From the NCBI GenBank assembly GCA_949752745.1, contig OX457024.1, forward strand, positions 52,283,810 through 52,347,809: a stretch of DNA of 64,000 bases, read 5' to 3'. A model generated the notes under the pieces. That model made no database searches, was not told the origin of the DNA, and saw only the letters and a program-made list of their open reading frames with translations. Position numbers and translations under genes: made by a program. Numbering within the stretch: the stretch's first letter is position 1; every line of letters begins with the position of its first letter. This DNA is from Protula sp. h YS-2021. Lineage: Eukaryota; Annelida; Polychaeta; Sabellida; Serpulidae. Positions 31,946 through 43,699 of this stretch are shown in pieces.

Positions 31946-32395
31946 ATGGCGTATCTGAGCAAACAGGGAGGTACGAAATCACGACCCCTGTCAAAATTAG
32001 CTTTTCAAATTCTCACCAGGGCCCAGGAAGAGCACATAACAATTTCATCCCGCCATCTAGCGGGAAAACTGAACGTACTGGCAGGCTTAGCATCCAGACA
32101 GAGCCAATTAATCAACACCGAATGCTGCCTGGCCCCGCAGCCCTTCCAGTGGGTAGCACACCAATCACCTAGGGGTCCCCCCACACTGGACCTGTTTGCC
32201 AATGCAATGACGGCTCAACTTCCCCGTTTCGTATCCCCCTACCCAGATCAAACAGCCTTGGCTGTGGTCGCCCTCAGTTGTCAGTCTCCATTGGAGGAAA
32301 TACTGTATGTCTTTCCCCAACAAACAATCTTAGATCAAGTCCTACAAAGGATAATCGAATTGAGCCCATCGTCTCTACTGCTCCTAGCCCCGTGA
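31946..32395 (+). pseudogene. DIRS RNase H C-terminal part and linker
   Basis: 150 codons open: LSKQGGTKSRPLSKLAFQIL, SSRHLAGKLNVLAGLASRQ and TLDLFANAMTAQLPRFVSPY. It matches 16280-16700 of copy 1, here in one continuous frame where copy 1 needs a frame change. This helps place the indels in copy 1. Upstream catalytic residues are missing because of the 5' truncation, so it cannot act as RNase H. Confidence 0.8.
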
Positions 32396-32534
32396 ACTCC
32401 CGAAACCCCATGATTAACCCTTCTACTTCACTGCAAAGTAGCAAAGTCAATCCCACTCCCATGTCACAGGGAGCTGCTATCACAACCCCACTGGCAACAC
32501 TACCATCCTCCACTCACTTACTGAAACTACATCT

Positions 32535-33125
32535 TTGGTATCTGACCAGTCTTTCTTGAAAAAGAAAGGCTTTTCCAAGCACGTGAAGGAGGAAATGGTG
32601 TACAGTCATAAGGGTTCCACAGCTAAAGTTTACAAATTGCAGTGGAACAAGTTTGCCACCTGGTGCAGTAGCTCCAAGCTGGACTCATTCCAAGCTACGC
32701 CAGCAGTATTAGTAGACTTCCTAGATTACCTGTTCATAAACGAACGGTTAAAAGTGGGTTTCATCGAGGTGTACAGGGCTGCTATAGGTTCCAGGCTCAA
32801 AGCATCAATAGGTTATGACCCGGGTGAAGACACAGCCCTCTCAACTGATCAGGCACTTCAAGGTAAATTCACCTTCCGAAGCAATTTATTTCAAATTACA
32901 TAAAAAGGGTCAATTTGTCAGCTTATGACGAGGCACATCGAGACAAGCCACAAACTCCCTAAGGGCTTTACGTAATGTGTCTCTTTCAGATATGTTAAAA
33001 ATGGGCTGTTGGGCCTCCCCCTACTCTTTCGTTAAATATTATTTGAAAGATATCTCGCAAGATGAGCTATCCGGTCTCTATTCTTTAGCACCGTTCATAG
33101 CATCAGAAACGACCATTACCGGCTA
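32535..33125 (+). pseudogene. DIRS tyrosine recombinase with internal deletion
   Basis: N-terminal part open at 32535-32903 (VSDQSFLKKKGFSKHVKEEM, WNKFATWCSSSKLDSF, VYRAAIGSRLKASIGYDPGE), without the frameshift seen in copy 1. The region with the catalytic Arg and HxxR is deleted. The C-terminal part, including YYLKD and ending at the TAA around 33123-33125, remains at about 33030-33125 in another frame. Inactive. Confidence 0.8.
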
Positions 33126-33140
33126 AATGTTTCTGTTACA

Positions 33141-33239
33141 GATCTGTTTCCCCCAAATTCCAGAATAAAGGCAAACAGAATGGCAACTTCTCTAAGGGCC
33201 ACAATGGGAACAACACCAACGCCAAATCAAGGAAATAAC
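33141..33239 (+). CDS. basic tail frame, DIRS copy 2
   Basis: SPKFQNKGKQNGNFSKGHNG then N/K-rich, ending RK-stop. Same frame and almost the same length as 17945-18046 in copy 1, preceded by TTTCTGTTACAG. Its maintenance in two diverged copies is the main argument that it is coding. Confidence 0.45.
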
Positions 33240-35122
33240 AGCTCACAGGAAGGAACCACCCTTCTTGCAAAGAACATTTTGATTTCGCATTTAGTTCTAC
33301 CGGACCATGTTTTCCAGTGCTTATATTAAACATCAGGGAAACAAGTGTCAGTTATAATTACGCGGAGTAAATATTCAGAATTGTTTTCAAGAGAGTAGCC
33401 TTAAGGGTCCAGTTTTCGGCCTCACGGCTACTCGGGTATCCAAATTGTGCTTTCTTTCTAGTCATTTAAGAAAAAAAAAGTGGGACCATTACGGTCCCGA
33501 ACGTACCTCAGACACCACATACCCGTGTGATCCTGAGACCGAAAGACCGGACCCTTGGTCACAGCACCATGGACCAAGGTGTCATAACGGCCCCAGAGGA
33601 CCATAACGGTCCTATGCTAAGAAAATAATCGCAAATCCACAGAAATTTGTCATTTTTCTTGTCTTTCAGTTTTGCGAATAATTTAAGTCAATTTTTACAG
33701 GTTTATTTTAGAAAATGTTCAGAATTAGAAATTTTAGGTTAAAATCACCTGAGTCGTTTTACCTAAGTTTTATTAGCATGTTTGTATAAAGTATAACCAG
33801 CTTTAATGTCTGGAGTGCTAGGCTTTTAGTTTAGTAAATCCTACGGACTCACGATCCAATTGTCTCTTAATCAATAAAAAGAAATAATTGTACAAGAGAA
33901 CGCATAGCAATTGAATGGCAGGAACCTGAGGTAGTGATCCATCCAGCGGGCGGTAGGAGGAGGGTGGTAAGAGTTTCTCAGATCAAGTCAGACGAGTATA
34001 AGCTTTACTCATCACGACTTACGGTTGCTGTGATATTCTCTACATTTGTTTTTTGGTTTTATATTATGTTGCAAGGCCGGAATGGTACTCTTCCGGACCA
34101 TCACTGAGAAGTCATTAAAAGATTTGGACTTAGCTATCATGTTTTATTTCAACTTCAACATTAAGTTCACATTCTGTCTTGTACAAGCAAGCTCTGCATC
34201 ATAGAACTTTGTCCAGGCGAAAAAGCCCGTTTTGATGCGTTTTCAAAACTTGTGACACCCACCCACATTCTCGTTTATAGGCCTCAAAACAGACAGCTTC
34301 TCAACATGAGTCCTTCTAAAGGGACTCAATGACGAAATACCAGAGGATTCCCTCTTTCGATTGGTCGATGAATTGATGGCGGAAGGGAACCCATCTAAAA
34401 GTGGAGAATGCGAACTGCGCTTTTAAAAGCTCATTTTGCAAAATAAAACGTTAGGGATAAATGAAATACGAGCTTTTGAGAAGAAAAATCTATATTTTCA
34501 TCCAAAGATACGATAAAACTCCACATTCGCGAGCCAACTAGGCTTATCACATCTGTGGAGGGCGTCCGTCGCCTGTATGTACGTATGGACGTGTTTAAAC
34601 TTTACCTGAAATATTTCCTCTGTCATAATCTTGAGCGGATTCCTTTCACATTTTGTTCGAATTTGCCCTAGGTGATCATCTCTTGAAAGTTTACTTTTAG
34701 GTGATTGCCAGAATTTTTAACGTGTCCAACAAACATTAAGACGTCAGAATGACGTCGGGTCGACGTCGTGACCCGACATTTCCGACGTCGGACTGACGTG
34801 CCGGGTTTGGTTGTATATAAAAAGGAACTGACGTCAGGTTTTGATTGCATATGAAATGAAACCAACGTCGGTTTTTCATGGCAGATCGCATGAAGGGCAC
34901 AGAGAGTATTTTCTAGCGGCGTTCCAAAGTACTCGAGGCCGATGACGAAAGCCATTGACGTAGTACGCGTTGCATCACGGAAGTACTTGATGACTGACAA
35001 CATGACACAGAGTCCATGTCTCAAGTTCGTGTGGCTATAACAAACACAACTGTAAAATGTCACCCTCTCAACTATAATTGTGATATAGTTGAGAGGGTGG
35101 CATGCATTTTATACTTGTAATG

Positions 35123-35993
35123 CAGGGGACCCTCGGCAAAAGTACGGATTAACCTAGGGTACCAATTAACCGGGTGTCAAATTTTCGAATGGACAAAAAC
35201 AACAATGAACCTTCAAGCCTTGCGCGCTTTCGAGCAGGCTCAAATTGGCTGGTTTTAACACCATTGATTATTTTATCTTTATTCTTTATCCATGAAGCAA
35301 GTGTAGTTTTAGGTACCCCGTACTCCGTCATTATTTCAGTTCTGGTTTTTGAGCCACTCGTTATTTGCTTTAACACTTTGAACTTAAGGTTCATTGTGTA
35401 ATCATTGTGTTTTCGTTTTGATGCCATTTTGCACCTTGAAATGATTGACCACTGTTCACAATTTATATACACGCTTGCGAAGTGTCCACAGAAGGCAAAC
35501 GAGTGCGAAGTGTCCACAGAAGGCAAACGACATCTTAAGCTGTTGCATAGTACGTGACAGACGATGCTCCGGTTTAGTGGCCAGTGAAAACGCCGTGCAC
35601 ACTAACACACTCGGTATATTGAGTAGACCACGTCAATTTTGTGCATATAAAGACACTCGGTATATTGAGTAGACCACGTCAATCATAATTCCTAAACCAC
35701 CATCATTACTGCTCCACAATGCGCATATTGCAGCTCCTTCATCTCGCTACACATGATGCCTGAGTCACGTGTTGTTTTAACTGTGTGGCATGCCTAATCT
35801 CTATGGCTCTCTGCATCGATAAAAGACCGGAATAGAAAAAAATGAGGGTAAATTTTGGGACGAATTATTCGAGTTCTCGTTAATTCGTACTTTTACATAG
35901 AAGTGAATGGGTCCCAAAATCGGGACCGACGGAATTGGTACGAATTAGCCAAGGGACCAAATTAACCGAGGACGAATTAACGAGGGGTCCCTG
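35123..35993 (-). mobile_element. pogo/Tigger-like element, internally deleted
   Basis: Inverted ends CAGGGGACCCTCGG (35123) and CGAGGGGTCCCTG (ending 35993), followed inward by GGTTAAT/ATTAACC words in both. Ends of this type flank pogo/Tigger elements. TA follows the right end, but the left flank is TG, so the expected TA duplication is not intact. It encodes only the N-terminal DNA-binding part of a transposase. Confidence 0.7.
35149..35427 (-). pseudogene. CENP-B/pogo-type transposase N-terminal HTH fragment
   Basis: From M at 35427: MASKRKHNDYTMNLKFKVLK, then SGSKTRTEIMTEYGVPKTTLASWIKNKDKI and ARKRARLEG, a CENP-B N-type (psq-like) helix-turn-helix. The frame then runs into the element terminus, so the DDE catalytic domain is missing. 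An upstream in-frame ATG at 35526 has no homologous-looking extension. It could bind the element ends but not cut DNA. Confidence 0.75.
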
Positions 35994-38990
35994 TATAAAC
36001 TTGGCAAAAGAAGCATTGATTATTTGGGAAAATGTCGGAAAAGGACGTCGGAATGACGTCGGTTTCAGGTCATATACATCGCGACCAAACCCGACATTTA
36101 TGCGACGTTTCAAAAAAAAAAGTTCAAATTTGGTTGCACTGATGTCGTGACCAAATAACATCGATTCTACAACCCCCAAAAGATGTCGGATGTTTGCTGG
36201 GTGATGGCATTTTAATGCATTTTGTAAAGTATAACAAAAACGCGTTGTCTCCTGTGGCTTGAAACAGTTCTCTCACTACAAGTAATGCCTTCAATTTTTA
36301 GGCACAGTTCACTCTTAGGGCTTCCTTGAAATTTACTTACTTAGGATCCGCCGGAGATAAGGCAAATGTATGCTGTTGAATAGTTTCCAGTAACCAGTTT
36401 TTAGGCATGCCCACTTATCATATAAACAGAGGCACATCTCTGTATGTACGTACGCACGTATGTAAATTTATACTTAAAATGCTTCTTTTCCTTCAGTTTT
36501 AATCGGACTCCTTTCAAATTTTGTACGAATATTCTTCAGGCAGGCATCTCTTGAAACATTACTTTTTATGATCTACTAAAAATGGGCCAAATGAGGGACT
36601 TTTGGAATTTGTTGGTTGCCAATTTTCAAAATGCTTGTTCTCCCACAATTTCGATCAGATTTACGTCAAATCTCGTACAGTTATTCTCTATGTAGGCTTC
36701 TCTTGAAAATTTACTGTTTTTGGCGATCCGCCGAAAACTGGCCAAATGAGGGACATCGAAAAATTTTTGGTTGCCAATTTTCAAAAATGCTTTTCGCCCT
36801 CAATTCTCATCAGATTTCCTTTAAATCTTGTATGACTGTTCTTTAGGCAGACCTTTCTTGAAAAAAATACTGCTTTTAGCGATCCACCAAAAATTGGCCA
36901 AATGACGTTTCTTAATTTAGTGGTGTGCAGTTTGCAGCAATGCTACTTCTCTCAAAATTTGATTGGATTTCTTAGAATCCGACAAAAATTATTTAAATCA
37001 AGGGAATTTGACATTTTTTGGCTGCCAATTTCCAAAACGCTTCTTTTCTCACGATTCTCACAATTTCTGTAATAATGCTCAAATTTTATACGAATGTTCT
37101 CTTTTCTGGTGAAAGGAGGGGCATTTTTTAATTCATTAACGTTCAGTTTTCACAATGCTTCTCCCACAATTTTGATTGGATTCCTTTTCGATTTTGTACG
37201 ATTGTTCTCGTGATGCTTTCCTCTTTATAAAATAATATTTTTTCGTGATTCACCAAAAATTGGCCAAATAGAGTTTAAAAATTTTCGGAAACCGATCTTC
37301 AAAATGCTTCTTCTCTTAAGAGTTTGATAAGATTTTTGTTTTCAAATTTTACACAAATATTCATTTAGAAGGCATCTCTTGAAAAATTGCTTTCTTGGCT
37401 ATTCACTAAAAATTGACCAAATGGGGGTCTTCAGTTGATTGTAGCCAATTTTTAAAATGCTTCTTCTCTTAAAGGTTCTCTTTAAAATTTCTTTTTTTGG
37501 TGATCCGCCAAAAATTGACTAAATGGTGAGCATTTATAATTGTATGGGTGCCAACTTTTCAAAATGGTTTTTTTCCAACGATTCCGGTCGGATTTTCTTA
37601 AAATTTGGCACAAAAGATTCACTAAGGGGCCTCTCTTGGAAAACAACTTCTTTTGCGATCCACTAAAATTGACCAAATGGGGTCATTGTTTAATCTGTTG
37701 GTGGTCAATTTTCAAATGTTCCTTCTCCCATAATTTATATCGAATTCCTTTCCAATTTTCAACGATAGTTTCCTTGACGGTTCTTTCTTGAAAAATTATT
37801 TTTGTTTTGGTGATCCGCCAAAAACTGGCTAAATGTGGGTATTTATATTTTTCGGTAGCCAATTTTCAAGATGGTTTTTCTCCCGGAATATGGATTGAAT
37901 TCTTTTTCAGTTTTGTATGATTGTTTCTAGAAGACTTTCAATTTCTTGTAAGGCTCTTTGCAAAATGCTTCTACTTTCCCGATTTTGACCAGATTCCTTT
38001 CAGATTTTTGACAAATGTTTACTACATAGGCTTCTGCTAAATTGTTTTGGCGATGTGCCAAAATTGGCCAAATTAGGGACAGTTAAAAATTTGGTAGCGA
38101 ATTTCTCAAAGGCCTTTTCTGCAATTGTAATCGGATTACCTTCAAATTTTACATAAATTTTCACTAGGCAGTGAAAAGTTACTTTTTTGGTGATCCGCCA
38201 GAAATTCGCTAATTGGAGGGCAATTTAAAAATGTTTTGGGAACCAATTCTCCACAGGTTTCTTCTTCCATAATTTTGATTTGATGGCCTTCAAATTTTGC
38301 ACAAATGTTCACTATTTTGTTCTGTCTTGAGAAGTGACTTCTTTGGCGGCTTACCAAAAATTTGGCTATTGGGAAGCAGTTTTAGTTAATTTGCCTTCAC
38401 ATTTTGCGCAAATGTTCACTAGGCGGTCGTCATTTGAAAAGTTACTTTTTTGGCGATCCATCAAAATTGGCTAAACAGGACCATTAAAAAAACTTAAGTA
38501 GGAAATTGTGAAAATGCTTTATCTCCCACATCTTAGACCGGGTTTTGTGCGAAAGTTCCCTGGATGTTTTGCTTTCGAAAATTACTTTTTTGGCGATTCT
38601 GCAAGAAATGGCCAATAATGGGCATTTCGAATCTTCTTGTTTTCTAAAATGCGTTACAAGCTGCAGTTTGATTAATTTTATTCGATCTTTTAGAATATTG
38701 CTCTTTTTTGCGCAACTCCAAAAATTTGCTTCGTCCCACCGTTCGAATGTTTTTGGGATCAAGCTTTTCAAAATAGTTCTTAGCCATTTATTTTAGTCAG
38801 ATTGCTTTCCTTTTTTAATCAAACGTTAGGGCTCTTTGAAATTTACTTTTTGGAGATCGACCAGAGATAAGCCAAGTACCGGCCATTGAAAAATTTTCAG
38901 TAACCGATTTTTTTTAGACTATTACTTCCACTTTTTAGCGACCATTCAAGCCTTTTGATTCTTATTTCAGTGATCTCGGCTGGTGTGGAC

Positions 38991-40682
38991 AAGTTAAACA
39001 CTCAAATAACAGAAATATGTCGTAACCCATGCAAACAGACTGAGTTGTAATTGCCTTTATTCCCGGCTACGAGAGAAGAAGCTTAACATGCTTTTATAAA
39101 TGACAGTCGAACTCTAAACAGTCTCCAAAACGGGATTTCTTGGGTCCTCCAGAGGCCGTAACACCACAAGGAAACTGAAGCTCTAAACTGATAGACGAGT
39201 TTATGACTTAAATGGTACTGTGTTGAAATGGACAAAAGCCCAAAGCCCGAAACGGCCCCGTTTCATGGTGTGAAATGGTCCCAGCATATGAAAAGTAATG
39301 AAAAATACTTTGTTCTTCTCCTTCTCTAGACAATCTATAAAGCATGCTACATAATTCCAGGACTGCTGTAGTATCTACTCGCAGGAAAAGAACTAAGCAA
39401 AACTGCGCAATAGTGTTAGCTGAGAGTGCTGTAGAAAGTTGGAGTTATAAGAGGATAAGAGGCTCAGTACACTCAAATGATAAAGATTAAAAAGGCTTCT
39501 AAATTAGTGGAATGATTATCAGCTAATCTGGAACACTCTAGCAATTCAGTGAAGGATATGCGAGCAAAACTTCTCACGTCCGAAAATCCAAATATCCTGC
39601 CGTGTAACCACACGCAAATGGCAATGAGGCTGAGACCTACTTCCACCTTATTCCAACGTCTGTTCAACGTCGATTTGAGGTTGCGACATGAACCTGGCCA
39701 AATAACGTCAACGTGAAATTTGGTTAGAAATTTCTTTGAGATTGTATCGAAGTATCGCGATAGGTGCCATTCAAATTGACATTGAATTTGGTAAAATATT
39801 GCTCTAAAATCATCACTGCAAATGAAAATCACTTACTTGCTTATTTTCAAGCTAACCTATAAGATAAGAAAATATCGAAAAGACAATATGTTGCAGATAG
39901 ATAAGAAAACTTTATGTAAATATGGTGTAAATATATACCACAATATATCAACGCCTGCCCAATGTTTTTAACACAAATATTGAACTTGGGTAAGCAACGT
40001 TGTTTAGATGTTACTTTTCTTAGCAACCGAACTTTCGCTTCCCTGGGCTTTGGTGCAACGCTCAATAAGCGTTGCGAAACTGACGTGATATAGAAGTTAA
40101 TGTTTCATCCAAACAATAATTTTTTCATTTTATTTCTCACTTTAAATAAAAGCAGTGACAGGTCCTTTTCAAAACAGACCAAAATGGAGAAGTAAACAAT
40201 GAGGATTTGACTCGTGGAATAATTTAGAAAAGCAATGCTGCACAATATTCTTTTGGTCGCCACCCAAAACACTTTATTGATTGTGTTATCAATGTTTTTG
40301 GTTTTGGTGTAACTTTGATTAGACGCTAAAAATCGAATTTATATATAATTGTCTGGGTAAAACAGCAAATGAATCATGCCATCTCTCACTGGAAATGGAA
40401 ATCGTGACAGGTCGATTCAAATAAACCAGAATTTTCGACGTGAGATATGAGGGTGTCAGAATGCAACTTTTCCCGTCTACTGCTGAAAAAACATTGATGG
40501 AAATTGATGTCGTGCCTATCTTGTGTCACGATACGGTGATCGCGAGTGTTTCGGATCCTGCGCGTGAGGAGTCGTGTGACTGGCTACAATTTACTATCCA
40601 ATTTAATAGTTAGTGGGAAATGTATTTTCTAACGTTCTACGTGATTGAACTTCACCGTGGAAGCATTTCTCAATCAATACAA
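38991..40682. other. gene-free stretch
   Basis: No supportable gene. It contains an ACGTC-type fragment at about 39640-39760 and AT-rich unique-looking sequence. Confidence 0.45.
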
Positions 40683-41600
40683 CCACAGATTGCCGTTTTC
40701 CGTGTTTATTCTTCAAAAAGTTAAACAAAGATTACAGTTTTCCGAGAATTCTCACATTTATAACTTTTATTGTTCTGAATCTATCCAGTACTGAATGTAC
40801 TCGACTCGACTCAAAACTTAAACTTTAATAAAATTTATTCAACGGTTTATGTGAGTGCGGCACCAAGACGCCGTAATAGCACATCACTTTGCACCAATTA
40901 GACTCACACCTAACGTGTGGCCTCTATGCTTCGCAAAAATCAACTTGTGGCAGAACAGCAGCCGCTAATTTAAATACGACCAATCAAAGTGTTTCACACC
41001 TAAATAAGAAACCAATAGAAAAATACCTACCCGAAAACATATGTTCCAAGTTACATAGGAACGAAAACCTATGTTTACAAAACAGCAATATCGGTTACAA
41101 TCTCCGGTATTTCTAAATGCTTGAAAATTACATGAAAAGTTTGTGCTAGGTAGAACAAACATTTTTCGCTAAAACCAGAAGTTGCAAAACCGAAATGAAT
41201 ACCTTCCTCCTCATCTCAATGAGCTCTTTCATATTCTATGTAAAACTTGTAAATCCAAAGTCTAGTTCCTGAGATATGCCTTATACTTAAAACATAAGTA
41301 ATTTTTACCATTGTCTTCCTTGCGAAAAGATCCCATTGAATCATAAACTAACTAACTATGCAACACATCACAGTTTGTTGGCAAATTCACTTACGCAAAA
41401 AATCCATTCGTCACTCAACAACACACAAGGGAAAGACCGTACCGAAGGGCACCGCTCGGCACTCTTACAAAGCACATGTATCTCATATTACAATAAACAG
41501 AGTGGGGCATAACTTGCATCAAAACATTCAAAATACTATAGATACTACATACGGCGAAAAATAACACAAATATGATCAAAAAGTCATTTTTGCATACCCT
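40683..41600. repeat. dispersed repeat family, copy 1
   Basis: Block CCGAGAATTCTCACATTTATAACTTTTATT (40741-) recurs at 45730. The block from about 40890 (CTCACACCTAACGTGTGGCCTCTATGCTTC) to the AAAGTCATTTTTGCATACCCTAA at 41581-41603 recurs at 48805-49632. No transposase or RT is recognisable inside, so this is a non-coding family or a remnant. Confidence 0.7.
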
Positions 41601-41679
41601 AAGAATACTATTTTAAAATGTATTCAGCGTAACATTTTTGAAACATACAAACTGATATTTTTTGCAAATCTGCAAAAGT

Positions 41680-42490
41680 GCAGTCCAATAAAAAGCTTAC
41701 GACAGCGTTAATTTGAACCAATTTGACAGTCACCCGTGACTTTTCAGTCACATGGGAGCGCGCGTTTTCGGGCATGAAAATTGTGTTTTGGTCATTTCTG
41801 CAGTACGGTATGATTTCGCCTTCTAACACAGTTTCTGCATACCGTCTAACTGTTAAATTGCCATCGCTGATTAGTAGGGGTGATTTCTAGCAAATCGAAT
41901 AAAAGCCCACTCCATAGTGCTTCCTCCACCAAACCTGCCGACCTCGCGAACGCACGCTTGTGCGAATTGCTCTCCTTGCTTTCTCTACACTTGGCGGCGG
42001 GCGTCATTTCGATACGTCAGAAACCGCGACTCGTCGCTGAACACCACTCCGCGCCACGAAGATAGTGGCCAAAGATTTCTTGAATGGTTGTTTCTCAGTC
42101 TCTTCGGAGACATTGTCGCCGCTGGTTTAGCAGTGGTCCGACATAGGCTCGCCTGGGCCTTATTCCAGTCGGTTTAGCACAATTTGTCGACTACTGCGGT
42201 GGTTACGTCTGCCTGGTGTAACTAGTCCTGTTGTCACTGCAGACCGTGAGCTATCGGGAAGGTGCGTCGTTTGAATCGTTCGATCCTGCTCTGGCGTTGT
42301 CACCCTTGGTTGGACCGGTCGTAGGCGGTCTCTTGCGGAGCCCTTGTCTTGGTGACGTTGCTGGAGATGACAAATTGCTGATGCAGCCACCCTGAACGTT
42401 CTGGCGACCGCCCGTATTGACATGCCGGTGCGAAGCATACCAGTTACTTGCCATCTTCGCTGAGCCGTGGTATTTCAACATATCTTTCGT
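41680..42490 (-). pseudogene. decayed Tc1-type transposase
   Basis: On the minus strand from 42490: QRRWQVTGMLRTGMSIRAVARTF, then VAASAICHLQQRHQDKGSARDR, PRVTTPEQDRTIQTTHL and PGRRNHRSSRQIVLNRL (paired HTH domain and linker). Then, in shifting frames, FAQACVREVGRFGGGS and finally IFMPENARSHVT near 41755-41790, the second catalytic aspartate region altered to glutamate (PENAR for PDNAR). Multiple frameshifts and stops. The C-terminal SPDLNPIE block is missing. Confidence 0.85.
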
Positions 42491-42875
42491 TCGAATCTTG
42501 TTAATACCACTTTGGTTTGCCTTTACGTTACCTGCAAGTCCACGTGCTTGAAAGGCATCAAAACCACGTGACCAGTGGGCCAATTCGGAAAAGGTGCTAG
42601 ACTGCTAGGTGTGAACTATAGTGGAATCTGTGTTGTCTATTCCCGCAAAACCAAGTGTGAGAAAGGGGCTTTGAATTTGTTATTGGTTGGTAACACATTG
42701 AATTTTTTAACTTAATACTTAAGAAAAAATAACGTTTATATTATTGCGTTTTTAAATTGCGCGAGTATACATATATAAAAAAAGAAGTTATATCCGACAT
42801 CTTGAATAACTAGAGTACTTTTGACTGAGCGGTGACCCGTTATGATTATCGCTATCTGGATGGTGATTCTTCAAT

Positions 42876-43699
42876 AATACCGGGAGTTTCCGAAAAGAAG
42901 CTCCCCCCATATAAAAGCCCCGGGGCTCTTATTAGGAAACTGTTTCCCAATAGAAGCCCCGGGGCTTCTATTTGGAGTTAAAATAAAGACCTGAAAAAAT
43001 CGTTTCCTAATAAAAGCCCCCCTCCTCCCCTGCAAGTGTTTTTAAAACTCATGTTTACTCGCAATGCAGACACGGTGCACTTAATCCTTTGATATGAGGC
43101 AGCCCCCAGACATGTTCTGCATCGTTGCTTAATCCTGTGCATTGCACAAGGCGAACACACCCCCCTCCCCACTGCCACCTTTACTCCGGAATATTACTGG
43201 AAATATAACCTTCTGAGTACTGAAACGGGAGGCGTGATGTTGCCCCTCCTTCCCTGCAAGTCTTTTTAGAACTTATGATTACTAGCAATGCAGACACTCT
43301 GCACTTAATGCTTTGATGTGAGGCAAACCCCTAGACACGTTCTGCGTCGTTGCTTAATCCTGTGCTTCGCACAAGGCAACCCCCCTCCCTACTTTAACCG
43401 ACTTTTTTATTACTGTTTTTTTTGGTGTGTGTGTTTTGGTATTTTTTATGCGGATATCCGCAGCATGTAGCGCTTTAATAAGAGATTGATGGTAAATTTT
43501 CTTTTTTCAATAAAAAGTCATCGACAATCCCCTCCCCCCCCCCCCCACTATCTAAAAAAATAGAAGCCCCGGGGCTCTAATTAGGAAACTGTTTCCTGAT
43601 AGAAGCCCCGGGGCTTCTATTTGGTTTCTAAATGAACGCCTGAAATTGGCCAGTTTCCAAATAGAAGCCCTGGGCTTTTTTTCGGAAACCCCCGGTATT
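42876..43699. mobile_element. MITE with AATACCGGGRGTTTCCGAAAA inverted ends and CCCCGGGG palindromes
   Basis: Left AATACCGGGAGTTTCCGAAAA. The right end is its inverse, with one G/A difference early on. Inside, TAGAAGCCCCGGGGCTTCTATT palindromes recur (near 42950, 43560 and 43600), and two diverged ~240-bp blocks (TTAATCCTTTGATATGAGGCA, GTTGCTTAATCCTGTGC) appear at about 43030-43150 and 43260-43380. No ORF. No target duplication could be defined. Confidence 0.65.

Larger units (their letters stand above)
31925..34440 (+). mobile_element. 5'-truncated second DIRS copy
   Basis: Collinear with 16250-19450 of the first DIRS element: RNase H tail, recombinase, basic tail frame, GC-rich palindromic region and the 3' segment CCGGAATGGTACTCTTCCGGACC near 34078. 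A right terminal-like segment (GGAAGGGAACCCATCTAAAAGTGGAGAA) ends near 34412. Gag and RT are absent. The left junction lies within about 70 bp of the end of the Polinton 1 penton fragment. Confidence 0.85.
34723..36202. mobile_element. MITE rich in GACGTC words, with a pogo-like element inside it
   Basis: Left end GTCCAACAAACATTAAGACGTCAGAATGACGTCGG. The right end reads GATGTCGGATGTTTGCTGGG, a loosely inverted version. The body has many ACGTC/GACGT words and CCCGACATT. Its interior is split by 35123-35993. Related ACGTC-rich pieces lie at 39640-39760 and 43700-43800. Confidence 0.6.
34590..38990. repeat. degenerate tandem array, ~120-150-bp units, interrupted by a nested MITE
   Basis: Repeating blocks are TTGGCGATCCGCCAAAAATTGGCCAAATG, AATTTTCAAAATGCTTCTTCTCCCACAATT, GATCGGATTCCTTTCAAATTTTG and TCTCTTGAAAAATTACTTTT. 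The first unit at about 34600-34720 is separated from the rest (about 36340 onward) by the MITE at 34723-36202. All open frames inside are incidental. Related blocks recur at 47340-47650. Confidence 0.75.

Noticed and set aside
36600..38800. Several 70-95-codon ORFs
   Set aside because: Each falls inside the degenerate tandem array and has Phe/Ser-rich composition copied from the unit.
41880..42177. Plus-strand ORFs over the Tc1 relic
   Set aside because: Shadows of the minus-strand transposase.
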